The notes under the pieces: generated by a model
Seen by the model: the letters and a program-made list of their open reading frames with translations, nothing else
What the model was told of the DNA's origin: nothing
Databases searched by the model: none
Program-made: the position numbers and the translations under genes
Source: Halopseudomonas sp002296055
Lineage (GTDB): Bacteria; Pseudomonadota; Gammaproteobacteria; Pseudomonadales; Pseudomonadaceae
DNA length: 64,000 bases
Strand: one strand, 5' to 3'
NCBI RefSeq assembly: GCF_050876985.1
Contig: NZ_JBPAPP010000002.1
In this document: positions 31,434 through 40,110 of the stretch, piece after piece
How the letters are laid out: every line of letters starts with the position of its first letter
How positions within the stretch are numbered: position 1 is the first letter of the stretch

Positions 31434-32054
31434 ATGAAGCAAACGCCCCGCCCGCCTCGCTCGCGAGCGCCTCAGCGCGCACGCCGCAAACCCGCGCTGC
31501 CGCCCGCCGAGCCACGTCTGATTGCCCTGAACAAGCCCTTTGACGTGCTTACCCAGTTCACAGACGGCGACGGCCGAGCGACCTTGCGCGACTTTGTCTC
31601 GGTACCGGGCGTTTACCCCGCCGGGCGGCTGGACCGCGACAGCGAAGGACTACTGCTGCTCACCAACGACGGCCGCCTGCAGGCGCGCATCACCGACCCG
31701 AAGCACAAGCTGCCAAAGACCTACTGGGTGCAGGTAGAGGGCGAGCCCAGCGAGCAGCAGCTGGCGCAGCTCAGAGCAGGCCCGGAGTTGAACGACGGGC
31801 CAACCCGGCCAGCCGAGGTGACGCCAATAGACGAGCCTGACCTCTGGCCACGCAACCCGCCGGTGCGTTTTCGTAAGAGCGTACCGACCAGCTGGCTGGC
31901 AATCACCATCCGCGAGGGTCGTAACCGCCAGGTGCGCCGCATGACCGCGGCGGTGGGGCTGCCCACCCTGCGCCTAGTACGCGTGCGGATCGGTGACTGG
32001 CAGCTGGCAGATCTGCAACCCGGCCAATGGCAGGAACTACCGCTGACCGACTAA
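31434..32054 (+). CDS. rluE: 23S rRNA pseudouridine 2457 synthase
   Basis: 206-residue pseudouridine synthase of the RsuA family. Basic N-terminal tail (residues 1-25) in place of an S4 domain, then LNKPFDVLTQF, the catalytic GRLDRDSEGLLLLTNDG (Asp67), LPKTYWVQVEG and REGRNRQVRRMTAAVGLPTL. Short length without S4 matches RluE, which modifies U2457 of 23S rRNA. It lies between the thioesterase and ligase genes without obvious functional link. Confidence 0.92.
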   Translation: MKQTPRPPRSRAPQRARRKPALPPAEPRLIALNKPFDVLTQFTDGDGRATLRDFVSVPGVYPAGRLDRDSEGLLLLTNDGRLQARITDPKHKLPKTYWVQVEGEPSEQQLAQLRAGPELNDGPTRPAEVTPIDEPDLWPRNPPVRFRKSVPTSWLAITIREGRNRQVRRMTAAVGLPTLRLVRVRIGDWQLADLQPGQWQELPLTD

Positions 32055-32091
32055 CGCTTTCATCACTCACAAGAACAACAGGATGACGACC

Positions 32092-33561
32092 ATGAACATT
32101 CCCAAGCTGCTGGCGGTCAACGCCCGCAAATTCCCCGCCAACGAGGCGCTGATCACCGCCGACTGCCGGCTTAGCTGGTCCGAATTGCACGACCAGAGCC
32201 TGCGTCTGGCCGCCCACCTGCAGCAGCAATACCAGATCGCCAGCGGCGACCGGGTGGCGCTCTACATGCCCAACGGCTACAGCTGGGTACTGGGTTACTT
32301 TGCCGTCATCAACCTGGGCGCCATCGTGGTGCCAATCAACGCACGGCTCACTGCCGCCGAGCTGGACTATATTCTGCGCGACTGCGACGCTCGCCTGGTG
32401 CTTGCCCAGGGAGAGCATGCCGAGCGCGCAGCGCAACTGGTGCCCTGCCTGCGTCTGGACCAACCCGCCAAGCAGATCGCTGACATGGAGGCCCGCTGGC
32501 TGGTTGCCGACATCGACAGCGAGCAGCCCTGCACCCTGCTCTATACCTCCGGCACCACCGGCAAGCCCAAGGGTGTGCTGTTCCACCACCATGCCCTGCT
32601 GACAGTCGCCAACGCCTCGGCGGTGGAAATGGATATGCGCCCGCACAGCCGCCTGCTGCACATGATGCCGTTGACCCATTCGGCGCCACTCAACGTCTTC
32701 TTGCTCGGCGGCACCTATGTCGGCGCCGCCCACGTGGTACTGCCGGAGTTTCACCCCACGCTTCTGCTCGACAGTGTTGAACGCGAACGCACAACTCACT
32801 TTTTTGGTGCACCAGTCGCCTTTCTGCTCACGGCACAACAGCCTGACATAACCACACGCGACATCAGCTCCATGCAGTTCTGGGTTTATGGCGGCGGGCC
32901 GCTGTCGACCGAGCAGGTCGGGCTGATCGCCGAACGCATGCGCACAGACCGCCTGTACTGCGTCTATGGCCTGACCGAGGCGGGTCCGAGCGGCAGCATC
33001 ATGATGCCCGATGAACACCAGAGCAAGGCTGGCTCGATTGGCTGCCGCGGCGCCCTGCACACCGAATTGCGACTGGTAGATGAGCAAGGCCAAGCGATCG
33101 AGGGCGAAGGCAATGGGCAGATCCAGATTCGCACCGAGGCCATGATGCTCGGTTACTGGAACAAACCCGAGGCCACCGCCGAGTGCCTGCACAGCGACGG
33201 CTGGCTTGATTCGGGTGACCTCGCCCGCCGTGACGCCGCCGGCTACTACTGGGTACTGGGGCGCGCCAAGGAGCTGATCATTTCAGGTGGCGTAAACGTG
33301 TACCCGCGAGAAATTGAAGAGATACTGGAACAGCACCCGAACGTGGCGGAAGTTGCGGTCTTTGGTGTGCCCCATCCGCAATGGGGTGAAACCGTCAAGG
33401 CCGCCGTCGTGCTGCGCGAGCCCGTAGCGGACCTGCAGGCCACGCTTGGCGCCTACCTGGAACCCTTGCTGGCCGATTACAAACGCCCGCGCCTGTACAG
33501 CCAGCTAAACGCGCTGCCGCGCAACGCCAATGGCAAGGTACTCAAGCACCAATTGCAGTAA
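32092..33561 (+). CDS. AMP-dependent acyl-CoA synthetase
   Basis: 489-residue ANL-superfamily ligase that activates a carboxylic acid to acyl-AMP, then acyl-CoA. YTSGTTGKPKG at 151-161 (P-loop), YGLTEAGPSG (A5), SGDLARRDAAGYYWVLGRAKE (A7-A8), ISGGVNVYPREIEEILEQHP (hinge) and the catalytic Lys in NANGKVLK at the end are all present. The second ATG (32092) is chosen because AGGA is eight bases upstream. With AidB and a thioesterase nearby it may serve short/medium or branched acid breakdown. Substrate unknown. Confidence 0.9.
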   Translation: MNIPKLLAVNARKFPANEALITADCRLSWSELHDQSLRLAAHLQQQYQIASGDRVALYMPNGYSWVLGYFAVINLGAIVVPINARLTAAELDYILRDCDARLVLAQGEHAERAAQLVPCLRLDQPAKQIADMEARWLVADIDSEQPCTLLYTSGTTGKPKGVLFHHHALLTVANASAVEMDMRPHSRLLHMMPLTHSAPLNVFLLGGTYVGAAHVVLPEFHPTLLLDSVERERTTHFFGAPVAFLLTAQQPDITTRDISSMQFWVYGGGPLSTEQVGLIAERMRTDRLYCVYGLTEAGPSGSIMMPDEHQSKAGSIGCRGALHTELRLVDEQGQAIEGEGNGQIQIRTEAMMLGYWNKPEATAECLHSDGWLDSGDLARRDAAGYYWVLGRAKELIISGGVNVYPREIEEILEQHPNVAEVAVFGVPHPQWGETVKAAVVLREPVADLQATLGAYLEPLLADYKRPRLYSQLNALPRNANGKVLKHQLQ

Positions 33562-33568
33562 GCAAAAC

Positions 33569-33588
33569 GGGGCGCAGGCACGCGCCCC
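33569..33588. terminator. Stem-loop between convergent genes
   Basis: GGGGCGC (33569-33575) with GCGCCCC (33582-33588), six-base loop, between the ligase stop and the DUF962 stop; useful in either direction. Confidence 0.6.
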
Positions 33589-33594
33589 ATGACC

Positions 33595-34017
33595 TCAGTA
33601 GCGAATGCCGAACAGGCGAAAGATAAACCCCAGCAGCCAGGCAGGGCCGATCAGCAAAAATTGCAGATCCTTGAAGAAGGACGGTTTCTTGCCCTCGATG
33701 TGGTGCCCAATGAACTGACCAATCCAGGCCAGCACAAAAATCGCCACACTGGGCCAGAACACATAGGTCATCAGACTGAGGATCAGCAGCATTACCAGGC
33801 TGACCACCAGCATGGCGGCGGCGATCTGCCAGGACAACATGGCGTAAAACACCAGCGAGGCGCCAACTACCAGCATCGCCACCCAGGGGTGGATGGCCCA
33901 GAGCACGCCGAGCACGCTGAAGGTAATCAGCGGTACGCAGATCCAGTGGGTCAGCTTGTTGATCGGGTTACGGTGGCTTTCACCGTACTCGTCAAACCAT
34001 TGATCAATCGCTTTCAT
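33595..34017 (-). CDS. DUF962/Mpo1-like membrane protein
   Basis: 140-residue integral membrane protein of the DUF962 family. N-terminal FDEYGESHRNPINKLTHWIC with conserved His residues, several membrane segments (about 28-45, 46-62, 68-92, 95-108) and the IGQFIGHHIEGKKPSFFKDL block with the His pair and Lys. Yeast Mpo1 of this family is an Fe2+ dioxygenase that shortens 2-hydroxy fatty acids; the conserved His set fits that, though activity in bacteria is inference. Stands alone. Confidence 0.85.
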   Translation of the reverse strand: MKAIDQWFDEYGESHRNPINKLTHWICVPLITFSVLGVLWAIHPWVAMLVVGASLVFYAMLSWQIAAAMLVVSLVMLLILSLMTYVFWPSVAIFVLAWIGQFIGHHIEGKKPSFFKDLQFLLIGPAWLLGFIFRLFGIRY

Positions 34018-34263
34018 AAACCACCTTATTGTAGGTCTGATGGGTGCTTTCGGTGTCTCACAGTGTAGACAAACCGGGCGACCAGCAGCCAGTGTCTGAA
34101 GCGGCCAGGGTGTGTTGACAAGCCGCCGAGCAGCGGCGATGCTCTGACTCGCGCCGCAAGGCGTCCCCGTTCGCGGAAAGGGCTGCGCCCGCTGTAACCA
34201 CCTCCGATATCGTCATACGACACCCAGCCTGCCAGGCGGACACAGGCCCGATAAGGGGATCGT

Positions 34264-35544
34264 ATGTCCACAACCAATGCACCTCGCCGCTCGCCCAAAA
34301 GTCCTGTCAGCAACGGCAGACTCAACCTGGAACAGCAGCGCAAGCGCGCCAAAGACCTGCTCAAATCGCTCAACGCCGGCGACCCTGATGCCCTGCAGCG
34401 CGTCAGCCAGCACCTGCCGCCGCGCAGTCAGGCCCTGCGTCTGGCCGACGCCCAGCTGGTCATCGCACGTGAGGCCGGGTTTGCCAGCTGGCCGCGACTC
34501 AAGCAGCACATCGATAGCATCAGCCTGGCCAATCGGCAGCTGCAACGCGCCGGCGACCAGGACCGCAAGACCCTGCACATTCGCTGCGGCAGCGATATCC
34601 AGCACAGCTTGCGCACCGCGGGTCTGACCGGTGACTTTCTTGAGTTCTCTGATCCGTACTGCATTGGCCCGCTGAGTGACAGCGAGCCGCAAGCCCTGCT
34701 GCGAGAGCGTGCCACCTTTCTGGCGGACGCCTTCAAGCTGGACCCTGCCGATGCGCTGGGTCGCCAGCAGCAGAGCTATGGCACGCTACTGAAGCTGGAT
34801 CAGTATCAACGTCTCGTACTCTGGTTCGAGCACGACAGCTACGACCAGTTGATTCTTGCCTATCTGCTGCATCGTCTGCACGAGCAGCAACCGAGCGCCG
34901 AGCTGCAGCTGATTGCGGTCGATCAGGTGCCGGGCGTGGAGCGCTTCATCGGTATCGGCCAATTGGCACCCGAGGTACTGAGCTGGCTGTGGCCGCAGCG
35001 CAAGCAGGTCAAGCCTGACTTGCTTCGCCTTGGCAGTGACGTCTGGCACGCACTGTGTGCAGATGATCCGGGTGATCTCTTGGCGCTGGTCAAGACCGGC
35101 ACGCCGGCGCTACCGATGATGAGCAAAGCACTGGAGCGCCATCTGCAGCAATTGCCCGACGTGCGCGATGGCCTAGGGCTGACCGAGCGCCTGATTTTGC
35201 AGATACTCCAACGCCTGGGCCCGCTGCCAGCCGGCCGGGTGTTCGCAGAGTTGATGATGCGCGACGAGCCGCTGCCCTACCTGGGCGACCTGATGTACTG
35301 GTGGTTGCTGCAGCCTCTGGTCGGTGGCGCAACTCCATTGCTGCAGATCGACAACAACGCTGCCGACTGGCCCCAGCACATGCTGCAGCTGAGCCCACTG
35401 GGTGAGGCCGTGCTGCAGGGCAAGGCCGATGGCTTCCAGGCCCGTGCCAGCGGATATCACGTCGGCGGCGTTGATCTGCAGCAGGGCAGCGCGCACTGGC
35501 GCTTTGATGCGACTCAGCGCAGCCTGCATCGCCACCCCGGCTGA
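34264..35544 (+). CDS. DUF1835 family protein with N-terminal extension
   Basis: 426-residue soluble protein. From about residue 103 (KTLHIRCGSDIQHSLRTAGL) it follows the DUF1835 pattern: FSDPYCIGPLSD, LVLWFEHDSYDQLILAYLLH and LIAVDQVPGVERFIGIGQL; the later part (ALPMMSKALERHLQQLPDVR) resembles DUF3658. The first 100 residues form a separate helical module (QQRKRAKDLLKSLNAGDPDA, ADAQLVIAREAGFASWPRLK), a motif often seen in ankyrin-like proteins. Function unknown. Lone gene. Confidence 0.75.
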   Translation: MSTTNAPRRSPKSPVSNGRLNLEQQRKRAKDLLKSLNAGDPDALQRVSQHLPPRSQALRLADAQLVIAREAGFASWPRLKQHIDSISLANRQLQRAGDQDRKTLHIRCGSDIQHSLRTAGLTGDFLEFSDPYCIGPLSDSEPQALLRERATFLADAFKLDPADALGRQQQSYGTLLKLDQYQRLVLWFEHDSYDQLILAYLLHRLHEQQPSAELQLIAVDQVPGVERFIGIGQLAPEVLSWLWPQRKQVKPDLLRLGSDVWHALCADDPGDLLALVKTGTPALPMMSKALERHLQQLPDVRDGLGLTERLILQILQRLGPLPAGRVFAELMMRDEPLPYLGDLMYWWLLQPLVGGATPLLQIDNNAADWPQHMLQLSPLGEAVLQGKADGFQARASGYHVGGVDLQQGSAHWRFDATQRSLHRHPG

Positions 35545-35649
35545 GCGCCCAGTCGCCCGGGCAAAATGGTATGCTAGCGCGCTGTCATGCCAGCGGCGCA
35601 CCTACAGTGTCGCTGGCGCATCACCCGTCAGCCCGCGGAACCACTCGCC

Positions 35650-36450
35650 ATGACCCAACCCAACCCGTTCAAGCCCGTTGTTCTCTGCCTCTCCGGCCAC
35701 GATCCAAGTGGTGGTGCCGGCCTGCAGGCCGACATCGAGGCGCTGATCGCCCAGGGCTGCCACGCGGCCCCCACGGTGACCGCACTGACCGTGCAGGATA
35801 CCGTTGACGTCAGTGACTTCCGGGTACTGGATCGCGAGTGGGTGCTGGCCCAGGCCAACAAGGTGATCAGCGACATGCCGATTTCAGCCGTCAAGCTGGG
35901 CATGCTGGGCTCGGTCGAAATGGTCGACACTGTGCTGGAGTTGATGCAGCGCCTGCCCGATGCACCGCTGGTCTGCGACCCGGTACTGCGCGCCGGCGGC
36001 GGCGGTTCGCTGGGTAAGGACGACGTCGGCTTTGCCATTCGCGAGCGCCTGTTCCCGGCTGCCGCCATCGCCACGCCCAATCTGCCGGAGGCGCGTATTC
36101 TGGCCGAACTGCCAGAGGGCAGCGCCGATGAGTGTGCAGAAAAACTGCTGCCGCACATTCGCCACCTACTGATCACCGGCGGGCACGGTGACGAAGCCGA
36201 GATTCACAACCGCCTGTATTGCGCCGACGGCAGCCGCCACGACTTTACCTGCCCAAGGCTGCCCGGCAGCTATCACGGCTCCGGCTGCACCCTCGCCAGC
36301 ACCTTGGCCGGGCGCCTGGCGCTGGGTGAAGAGCTGGTCAGCGCAGTACGCTCGGCCCTGGATTACACCTGGCGCACCCTGCGTGACGCCGAGCAGCCTG
36401 GTCACGGCCAGTACGTGCCGCGTCGCCTGCCGCTGGACTTCTGCTCATGA
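35650..36450 (+). CDS. thiD: Hydroxymethylpyrimidine (phosphate) kinase
   Basis: 266-residue ribokinase-fold enzyme that phosphorylates HMP and HMP-P to the pyrophosphate for thiamine. GHDPSGGAGLQADI at 17-30 is the family start motif; CDPVLRAGGGGSL, the late PGSYHGSGCTLASTLAGRLA anion-hole motif with catalytic Asp/Cys neighbourhood. ATG at 35650. Overlaps thiE by four bases. No TPP riboswitch precedes it. Confidence 0.94.
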   Translation: MTQPNPFKPVVLCLSGHDPSGGAGLQADIEALIAQGCHAAPTVTALTVQDTVDVSDFRVLDREWVLAQANKVISDMPISAVKLGMLGSVEMVDTVLELMQRLPDAPLVCDPVLRAGGGGSLGKDDVGFAIRERLFPAAAIATPNLPEARILAELPEGSADECAEKLLPHIRHLLITGGHGDEAEIHNRLYCADGSRHDFTCPRLPGSYHGSGCTLASTLAGRLALGEELVSAVRSALDYTWRTLRDAEQPGHGQYVPRRLPLDFCS

Positions 36451-37076
36451 GCCAGCGGGGCCTGTACGCCATTACCGACAGCACGCTGCTGGCAGACGGC
36501 AAGCTGCTGCCCTACGTCGAAGCGGCCATCAGCGGCGGCGCCCGCTGGCTGCAGTACCGCGACAAATCCGGCGATGCCGTCAAACGGCTGGAAGAAGCCG
36601 GGCAATTGGCAGCCCTGTGCCGCCAGCATGGCTGCGAGCTGATCATCAATGATGATCTGGCGCTGGCCGCCGAGCTCGGCGTTGGCCTACACCTGGGCCA
36701 GGAAGACGGCTCCCTGCGCGAAGCCCGTCAGCAGCTTGGCCCCAACGCACTGCTCGGCGCCACCTGCCACGCCAGCCTGCAACTGGCCGAGCAGGCGCTG
36801 GAAAACGGCGCCTGTCACATTGCCTTTGGCCGTTTCTATACATCGCAAACCAAACCCGGCGGCCCCAGTGCCGATGTGCCACTGCTGCGCGCCGCTCGCG
36901 CTCGCTTCAGCGTGCCGATCGTTGCTATCGGCGGCATCACCCTGGACAACGCCGCCCCCCTGCTGGACGCCGGCGCCGACTACCTGGCCGTGATCAACGG
37001 CCTGTTTGGCGTTCCCGATGCTGCGGCGGTGCAACAACGCGCCCGCCAGATCAGCCAACTCATTCACGCATCCTGA
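36447..37076 (+). CDS. thiE: Thiamine phosphate synthase
   Basis: 209-residue TIM-barrel enzyme joining HMP-PP and thiazole phosphate. Seen: GLYAITDSTLLADGKLL, LQYRDKSGDAVKR (diphosphate-binding), CELIINDDLALAAELGVGLH with the catalytic-site LGQED, GATCHASLQ, HIAFGRFYTSQTKPG and VAIGGITLDNA. Coupled to thiD (ATGA) and 11 bases from hemL, giving thiD-thiE-hemL, the Pseudomonas order. Confidence 0.95.
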   Translation: MSQRGLYAITDSTLLADGKLLPYVEAAISGGARWLQYRDKSGDAVKRLEEAGQLAALCRQHGCELIINDDLALAAELGVGLHLGQEDGSLREARQQLGPNALLGATCHASLQLAEQALENGACHIAFGRFYTSQTKPGGPSADVPLLRAARARFSVPIVAIGGITLDNAAPLLDAGADYLAVINGLFGVPDAAAVQQRARQISQLIHAS

Positions 37077-37087
37077 GAGACTTGACC

Positions 37088-38368
37088 ATGTCCCGTTCCG
37101 AATCCCTGTTTGCCAGCGCCCAGAAACACATCCCGGGCGGCGTCAACTCGCCGGTCCGCGCGTTCAAAAGCGTCGGCGGCACGCCGCTGTTCTTCAAGCA
37201 CGCCGAAGGTGCTTACGTCATTGACGAAGACGACAAGCGCTACGTTGACTACGTCGGCTCCTGGGGCCCGATGATCCTTGGCCACAGCCACCCGGACGTG
37301 CTGGACGCGGTACGCAATCAGCTGCAGCACGGCCTGTCCTACGGCGCGCCGACCGCGCTGGAAACCGAAATGGCCGAGCTGGTCTGCTCGCTGGTGCCGT
37401 CGATGGACATGGTGCGCATGGTCAGCTCCGGTACTGAAGCCACCATGAGCGCCATTCGTCTGGCCCGTGGCTACACCGGCCGCGACAGCATCATCAAGTT
37501 CGAAGGCTGCTACCACGGCCATTCCGATAGCCTGCTGGTCAAGGCCGGCTCGGGCCTGCTGACCCAGGGCGTACCCAGCTCTGCTGGCGTGCCGGCCGAC
37601 TTTGCCAAACACACCCTGACGCTGCCCTTCAACGACATCGAAGCGGTGCGCAGCACCCTGGCCGACGTCGGCCAACAGGTCGCCTGCATCATCGTTGAGC
37701 CGGTCGCCGGCAACATGAACTGCGTACCGCCGGCCCCGGGCTTTTTGCAGGGCCTGCGTGAGGCCTGCGACGAGCACGGCGTGGTGCTGATTTTTGACGA
37801 GGTAATGACCGGTTTCCGCGTAGCCCTTGGCGGTGCTCAGGCCCACTACGGCGTGACCCCCGACCTCACCACCTTCGGCAAGATCATCGGCGGCGGCATG
37901 CCGGTTGGCTGCTTTGGCGGCAAGCGCGCCGTGATGGAATGTATCGCCCCGCTCGGCCCGGTCTACCAGGCTGGTACCCTGTCGGGTAACCCGCTGGCCA
38001 TGGCCGCCGGCCTGACCACCCTGCGCCTGATCAAGCGGCCCGGCTTCCATGACGAGCTGACCGACTACACCAGCCGCATGCTGGCAGGCCTGCAGGAACG
38101 CGCCGATGCCGCCGGCATCCCGTTCGTCACCACGCAGGCCGGCGCCATGTTCGGCCTGTACTTCTCCGGCGCCGACGACATCGTCACCTTTGACGACGTG
38201 ATGGCCAGTGACGCGGAACGCTTCAAGCAGTTCTTCCACCTGATGCTGGATGGCGGCGTCTATCTGGCGCCCAGCGCCTTCGAAGCCGGTTTCACCTCCA
38301 TCGCCCACGGCGACGCTGAACTGAAGCTGACCCTGGACGCAGCTGAAAAGGCCTTCGCCGCCCTATGA
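37088..38368 (+). CDS. hemL: Glutamate-1-semialdehyde 2,1-aminomutase
   Basis: 426-residue PLP enzyme converting glutamate-1-semialdehyde to 5-aminolevulinate for haem. Catalytic Lys265 in FGKIIGGGMPVG; IFDEVMTGFRVALGG with the PLP-binding Asp, and GTEATMSAIRLARG, YHGHSDSLLVKAGSG are conserved. ATG at 37088 preferred over a TTG two codons earlier. Overlaps the next gene by ATGA. Confidence 0.96.
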   Translation: MSRSESLFASAQKHIPGGVNSPVRAFKSVGGTPLFFKHAEGAYVIDEDDKRYVDYVGSWGPMILGHSHPDVLDAVRNQLQHGLSYGAPTALETEMAELVCSLVPSMDMVRMVSSGTEATMSAIRLARGYTGRDSIIKFEGCYHGHSDSLLVKAGSGLLTQGVPSSAGVPADFAKHTLTLPFNDIEAVRSTLADVGQQVACIIVEPVAGNMNCVPPAPGFLQGLREACDEHGVVLIFDEVMTGFRVALGGAQAHYGVTPDLTTFGKIIGGGMPVGCFGGKRAVMECIAPLGPVYQAGTLSGNPLAMAAGLTTLRLIKRPGFHDELTDYTSRMLAGLQERADAAGIPFVTTQAGAMFGLYFSGADDIVTFDDVMASDAERFKQFFHLMLDGGVYLAPSAFEAGFTSIAHGDAELKLTLDAAEKAFAAL

Positions 38369-39033
38369 TCGCACAGGGTCACGTGCTACTGACGCTGCTG
38401 CTGATTGCCGTTGGCGTCTGGCTCTGGCGTCAGCGCGCGCCGCTTGACGTACCGGCCCGGGGCGCCATCACCGCGGCCTTGCTCGGTCTGGGGCTGGCCG
38501 CCAGCGCTAGCGTGCTGCTAAGCCTGGGCGCACTACCCGGCGCCGGCAAGCTGGCGCACACCCAGCGCATTCTCGGGCTGGCTGCGCAAAACCTGAGCCT
38601 GCCCCTGCTTGGTCTCGCCGCACTGTATCTTGGGTTTGGCCTGCGCTGGCAGCCAGCCACTTGGGGCCGCATCCTGCTGGGACTGATGGCTGCATTTGAG
38701 CTGTCGCGCCGCATGGACGCGCTACACGGCTATCAGTGGCTGATCAACTGCGCCGCGCTAGGGGTCATGCTGCTGGCTTGCCTGCGGGTACTCGGCAATG
38801 ATCGCCGTCCGCTGCCCTTGGCGCTGGTCTGCGCAGCCGGCACCCTGTCGCCGCTGCTGTTACCTGGCGCGGCGCCCTTGGCCGACCTGTTTGCTGCCAA
38901 CGGCACACTACTGTCGCTGTATCCCGCGCTGCTGGGCGCAGCTTTGGCGGTTGGCCTGCTGGGCGAACAGGCGCACAATAGACCCACGTCCGACGCTGCG
39001 GCGTCGAGTGAAGATCCCAAGCCGAGACCCTGA
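38365..39033 (+). CDS. Polytopic membrane protein of unknown function
   Basis: 222 residues, about six to seven hydrophobic segments (near 4-22, 36-58, 69-88, 93-113, 118-142, 147-165, 172-200), Ala/Leu-rich, with a polar tail. ATGA overlap with hemL and seven bases from the Sel1 gene, so probably co-transcribed. I do not recognise the family. The segment LRWQPATWGRILLGLMAAFE between membrane parts has no known motif. Confidence 0.7.
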   Translation: MIAQGHVLLTLLLIAVGVWLWRQRAPLDVPARGAITAALLGLGLAASASVLLSLGALPGAGKLAHTQRILGLAAQNLSLPLLGLAALYLGFGLRWQPATWGRILLGLMAAFELSRRMDALHGYQWLINCAALGVMLLACLRVLGNDRRPLPLALVCAAGTLSPLLLPGAAPLADLFAANGTLLSLYPALLGAALAVGLLGEQAHNRPTSDAAASSEDPKPRP

Positions 39034-39040
39034 TTCGCCC

Positions 39041-39625
39041 ATGCACCGCCCGCTCAAGCAACTAGCCCTGTTCGGCCTGCTGGCTATGCCAGCCGCGCCC
39101 CTGCTGGCCCAGACCGACAACCCACTGTTGATCAGTGCGGAGGACCGCTGCGCCTTTGAGCGGGTGGACGACGACAGCCTTGCCATGGCCATCGAGGTTT
39201 GTGAGGAGGCTGCCAACAACGGTGACCTGCGGGCACAGTTTGAGCTGGGGCAGTTGTATTACCGTGGCGAGCGCGTCGAGCGCAACTACGCCAGCGCACT
39301 AACCTGGCTGGAGAAGGCTTCCATTCAGGGCCAGCCGCAAGCGCAATACCGCCTGGGCATGATGCACTTCCAGGGCGAGGGGGTAACCCGTAACCTGCCG
39401 CAGGCCTACATCATTCTGAAGATGTCGGCGGTCAACGGCAGCAACGACGCCATGGACGCGGCCGATCTGGTTGCCTTGCAGATGAACGAGCAGGAAATGC
39501 AGGTGGCCAACCACGTGCTTGGCACCCTATTCCGCGACTACCTGGCACAGATTCGCGAAGAGCAGCTCAGCGGCGCCATGCCATCGCAAGAAGAAGAGAG
39601 CGACGAGCAAGACTCGGCGCCCTGA
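39041..39625 (+). CDS. Secreted Sel1-repeat (TPR-like) protein
   Basis: 194-residue periplasmic protein. Signal peptide about 1-24 (ends PLLAQ). Two to three Sel1 repeats: GDLRAQFELGQLYYRGERVE at about 67-86 and GQPQAQYRLGMMHFQGEGVT at about 103-122, then PQAYIILKMSAVNG. The acidic tail ends EEESDEQD. Sel1 proteins are scaffolds for protein contacts. Likely end of the hemL transcript. Confidence 0.82.
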   Translation: MHRPLKQLALFGLLAMPAAPLLAQTDNPLLISAEDRCAFERVDDDSLAMAIEVCEEAANNGDLRAQFELGQLYYRGERVERNYASALTWLEKASIQGQPQAQYRLGMMHFQGEGVTRNLPQAYIILKMSAVNGSNDAMDAADLVALQMNEQEMQVANHVLGTLFRDYLAQIREEQLSGAMPSQEEESDEQDSAP

Positions 39626-39631
39626 CAAGGC

Positions 39632-39961
39632 TCAGCTGTCGCTACGCGGCGGCATCGGGAAGTGCATGACATTGCCGGTGCCCTTGGCCTCGCTGATCTT
39701 GGCCGTGCCAACACGCTCGACTTCGTCAATGCGAATAATCGAGTGCACCGGGATAAAGCTGCGCTTGACGCCTTCGAACTGACTCTTGAGCTTCTCTTCC
39801 GCCGGATCGACCAGCATCTGCGAGCGTTCACCAAACACCAGCTCTTCTATTTCCATGAAGCCCCACAGCTCGCTCTGAAAAATCTGCTGGGCGTAAAGCT
39901 CGAAAACCTGTCCCTGGTTCTGGAAAATGACGCGGAAGACCGGTTGCTGTTCTTTACTCAT
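39632..39961 (-). CDS. DUF1820 family protein
   Basis: 109-residue small protein from the ATG at 39961. MSKEQQPVFRVIFQNQGQVF, the YAQQIFQSELWGFMEIEELV block and SFIPVHSIIRIDEVERVG are the DUF1820 landmarks in Pseudomonas. No membrane segment. It is divergent from miaB and ends six bases from the Sel1 gene. Function unknown. Confidence 0.85.
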   Translation of the reverse strand: MSKEQQPVFRVIFQNQGQVFELYAQQIFQSELWGFMEIEELVFGERSQMLVDPAEEKLKSQFEGVKRSFIPVHSIIRIDEVERVGTAKISEAKGTGNVMHFPMPPRSDS

Positions 39962-40110
39962 GGCGGCTTGATCAACACTTTGACATACATGAAGGAACGC
40001 CAGAGCAGGACCGCTCGGCGGGCGCGCATCATAGCACAGGGGCCGACATAACAAAGGCAGGCGCTTGTGTGTATAATCGCCCCTTTTTCCAGCACCCCCA
40101 GCACACTCCC

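Noticed and set aside
35545..35649. TPP riboswitch ahead of thiD
   Set aside because: No CUGAGA or ACCUGA-type strands were found; only a TATGCT-like -10 box.
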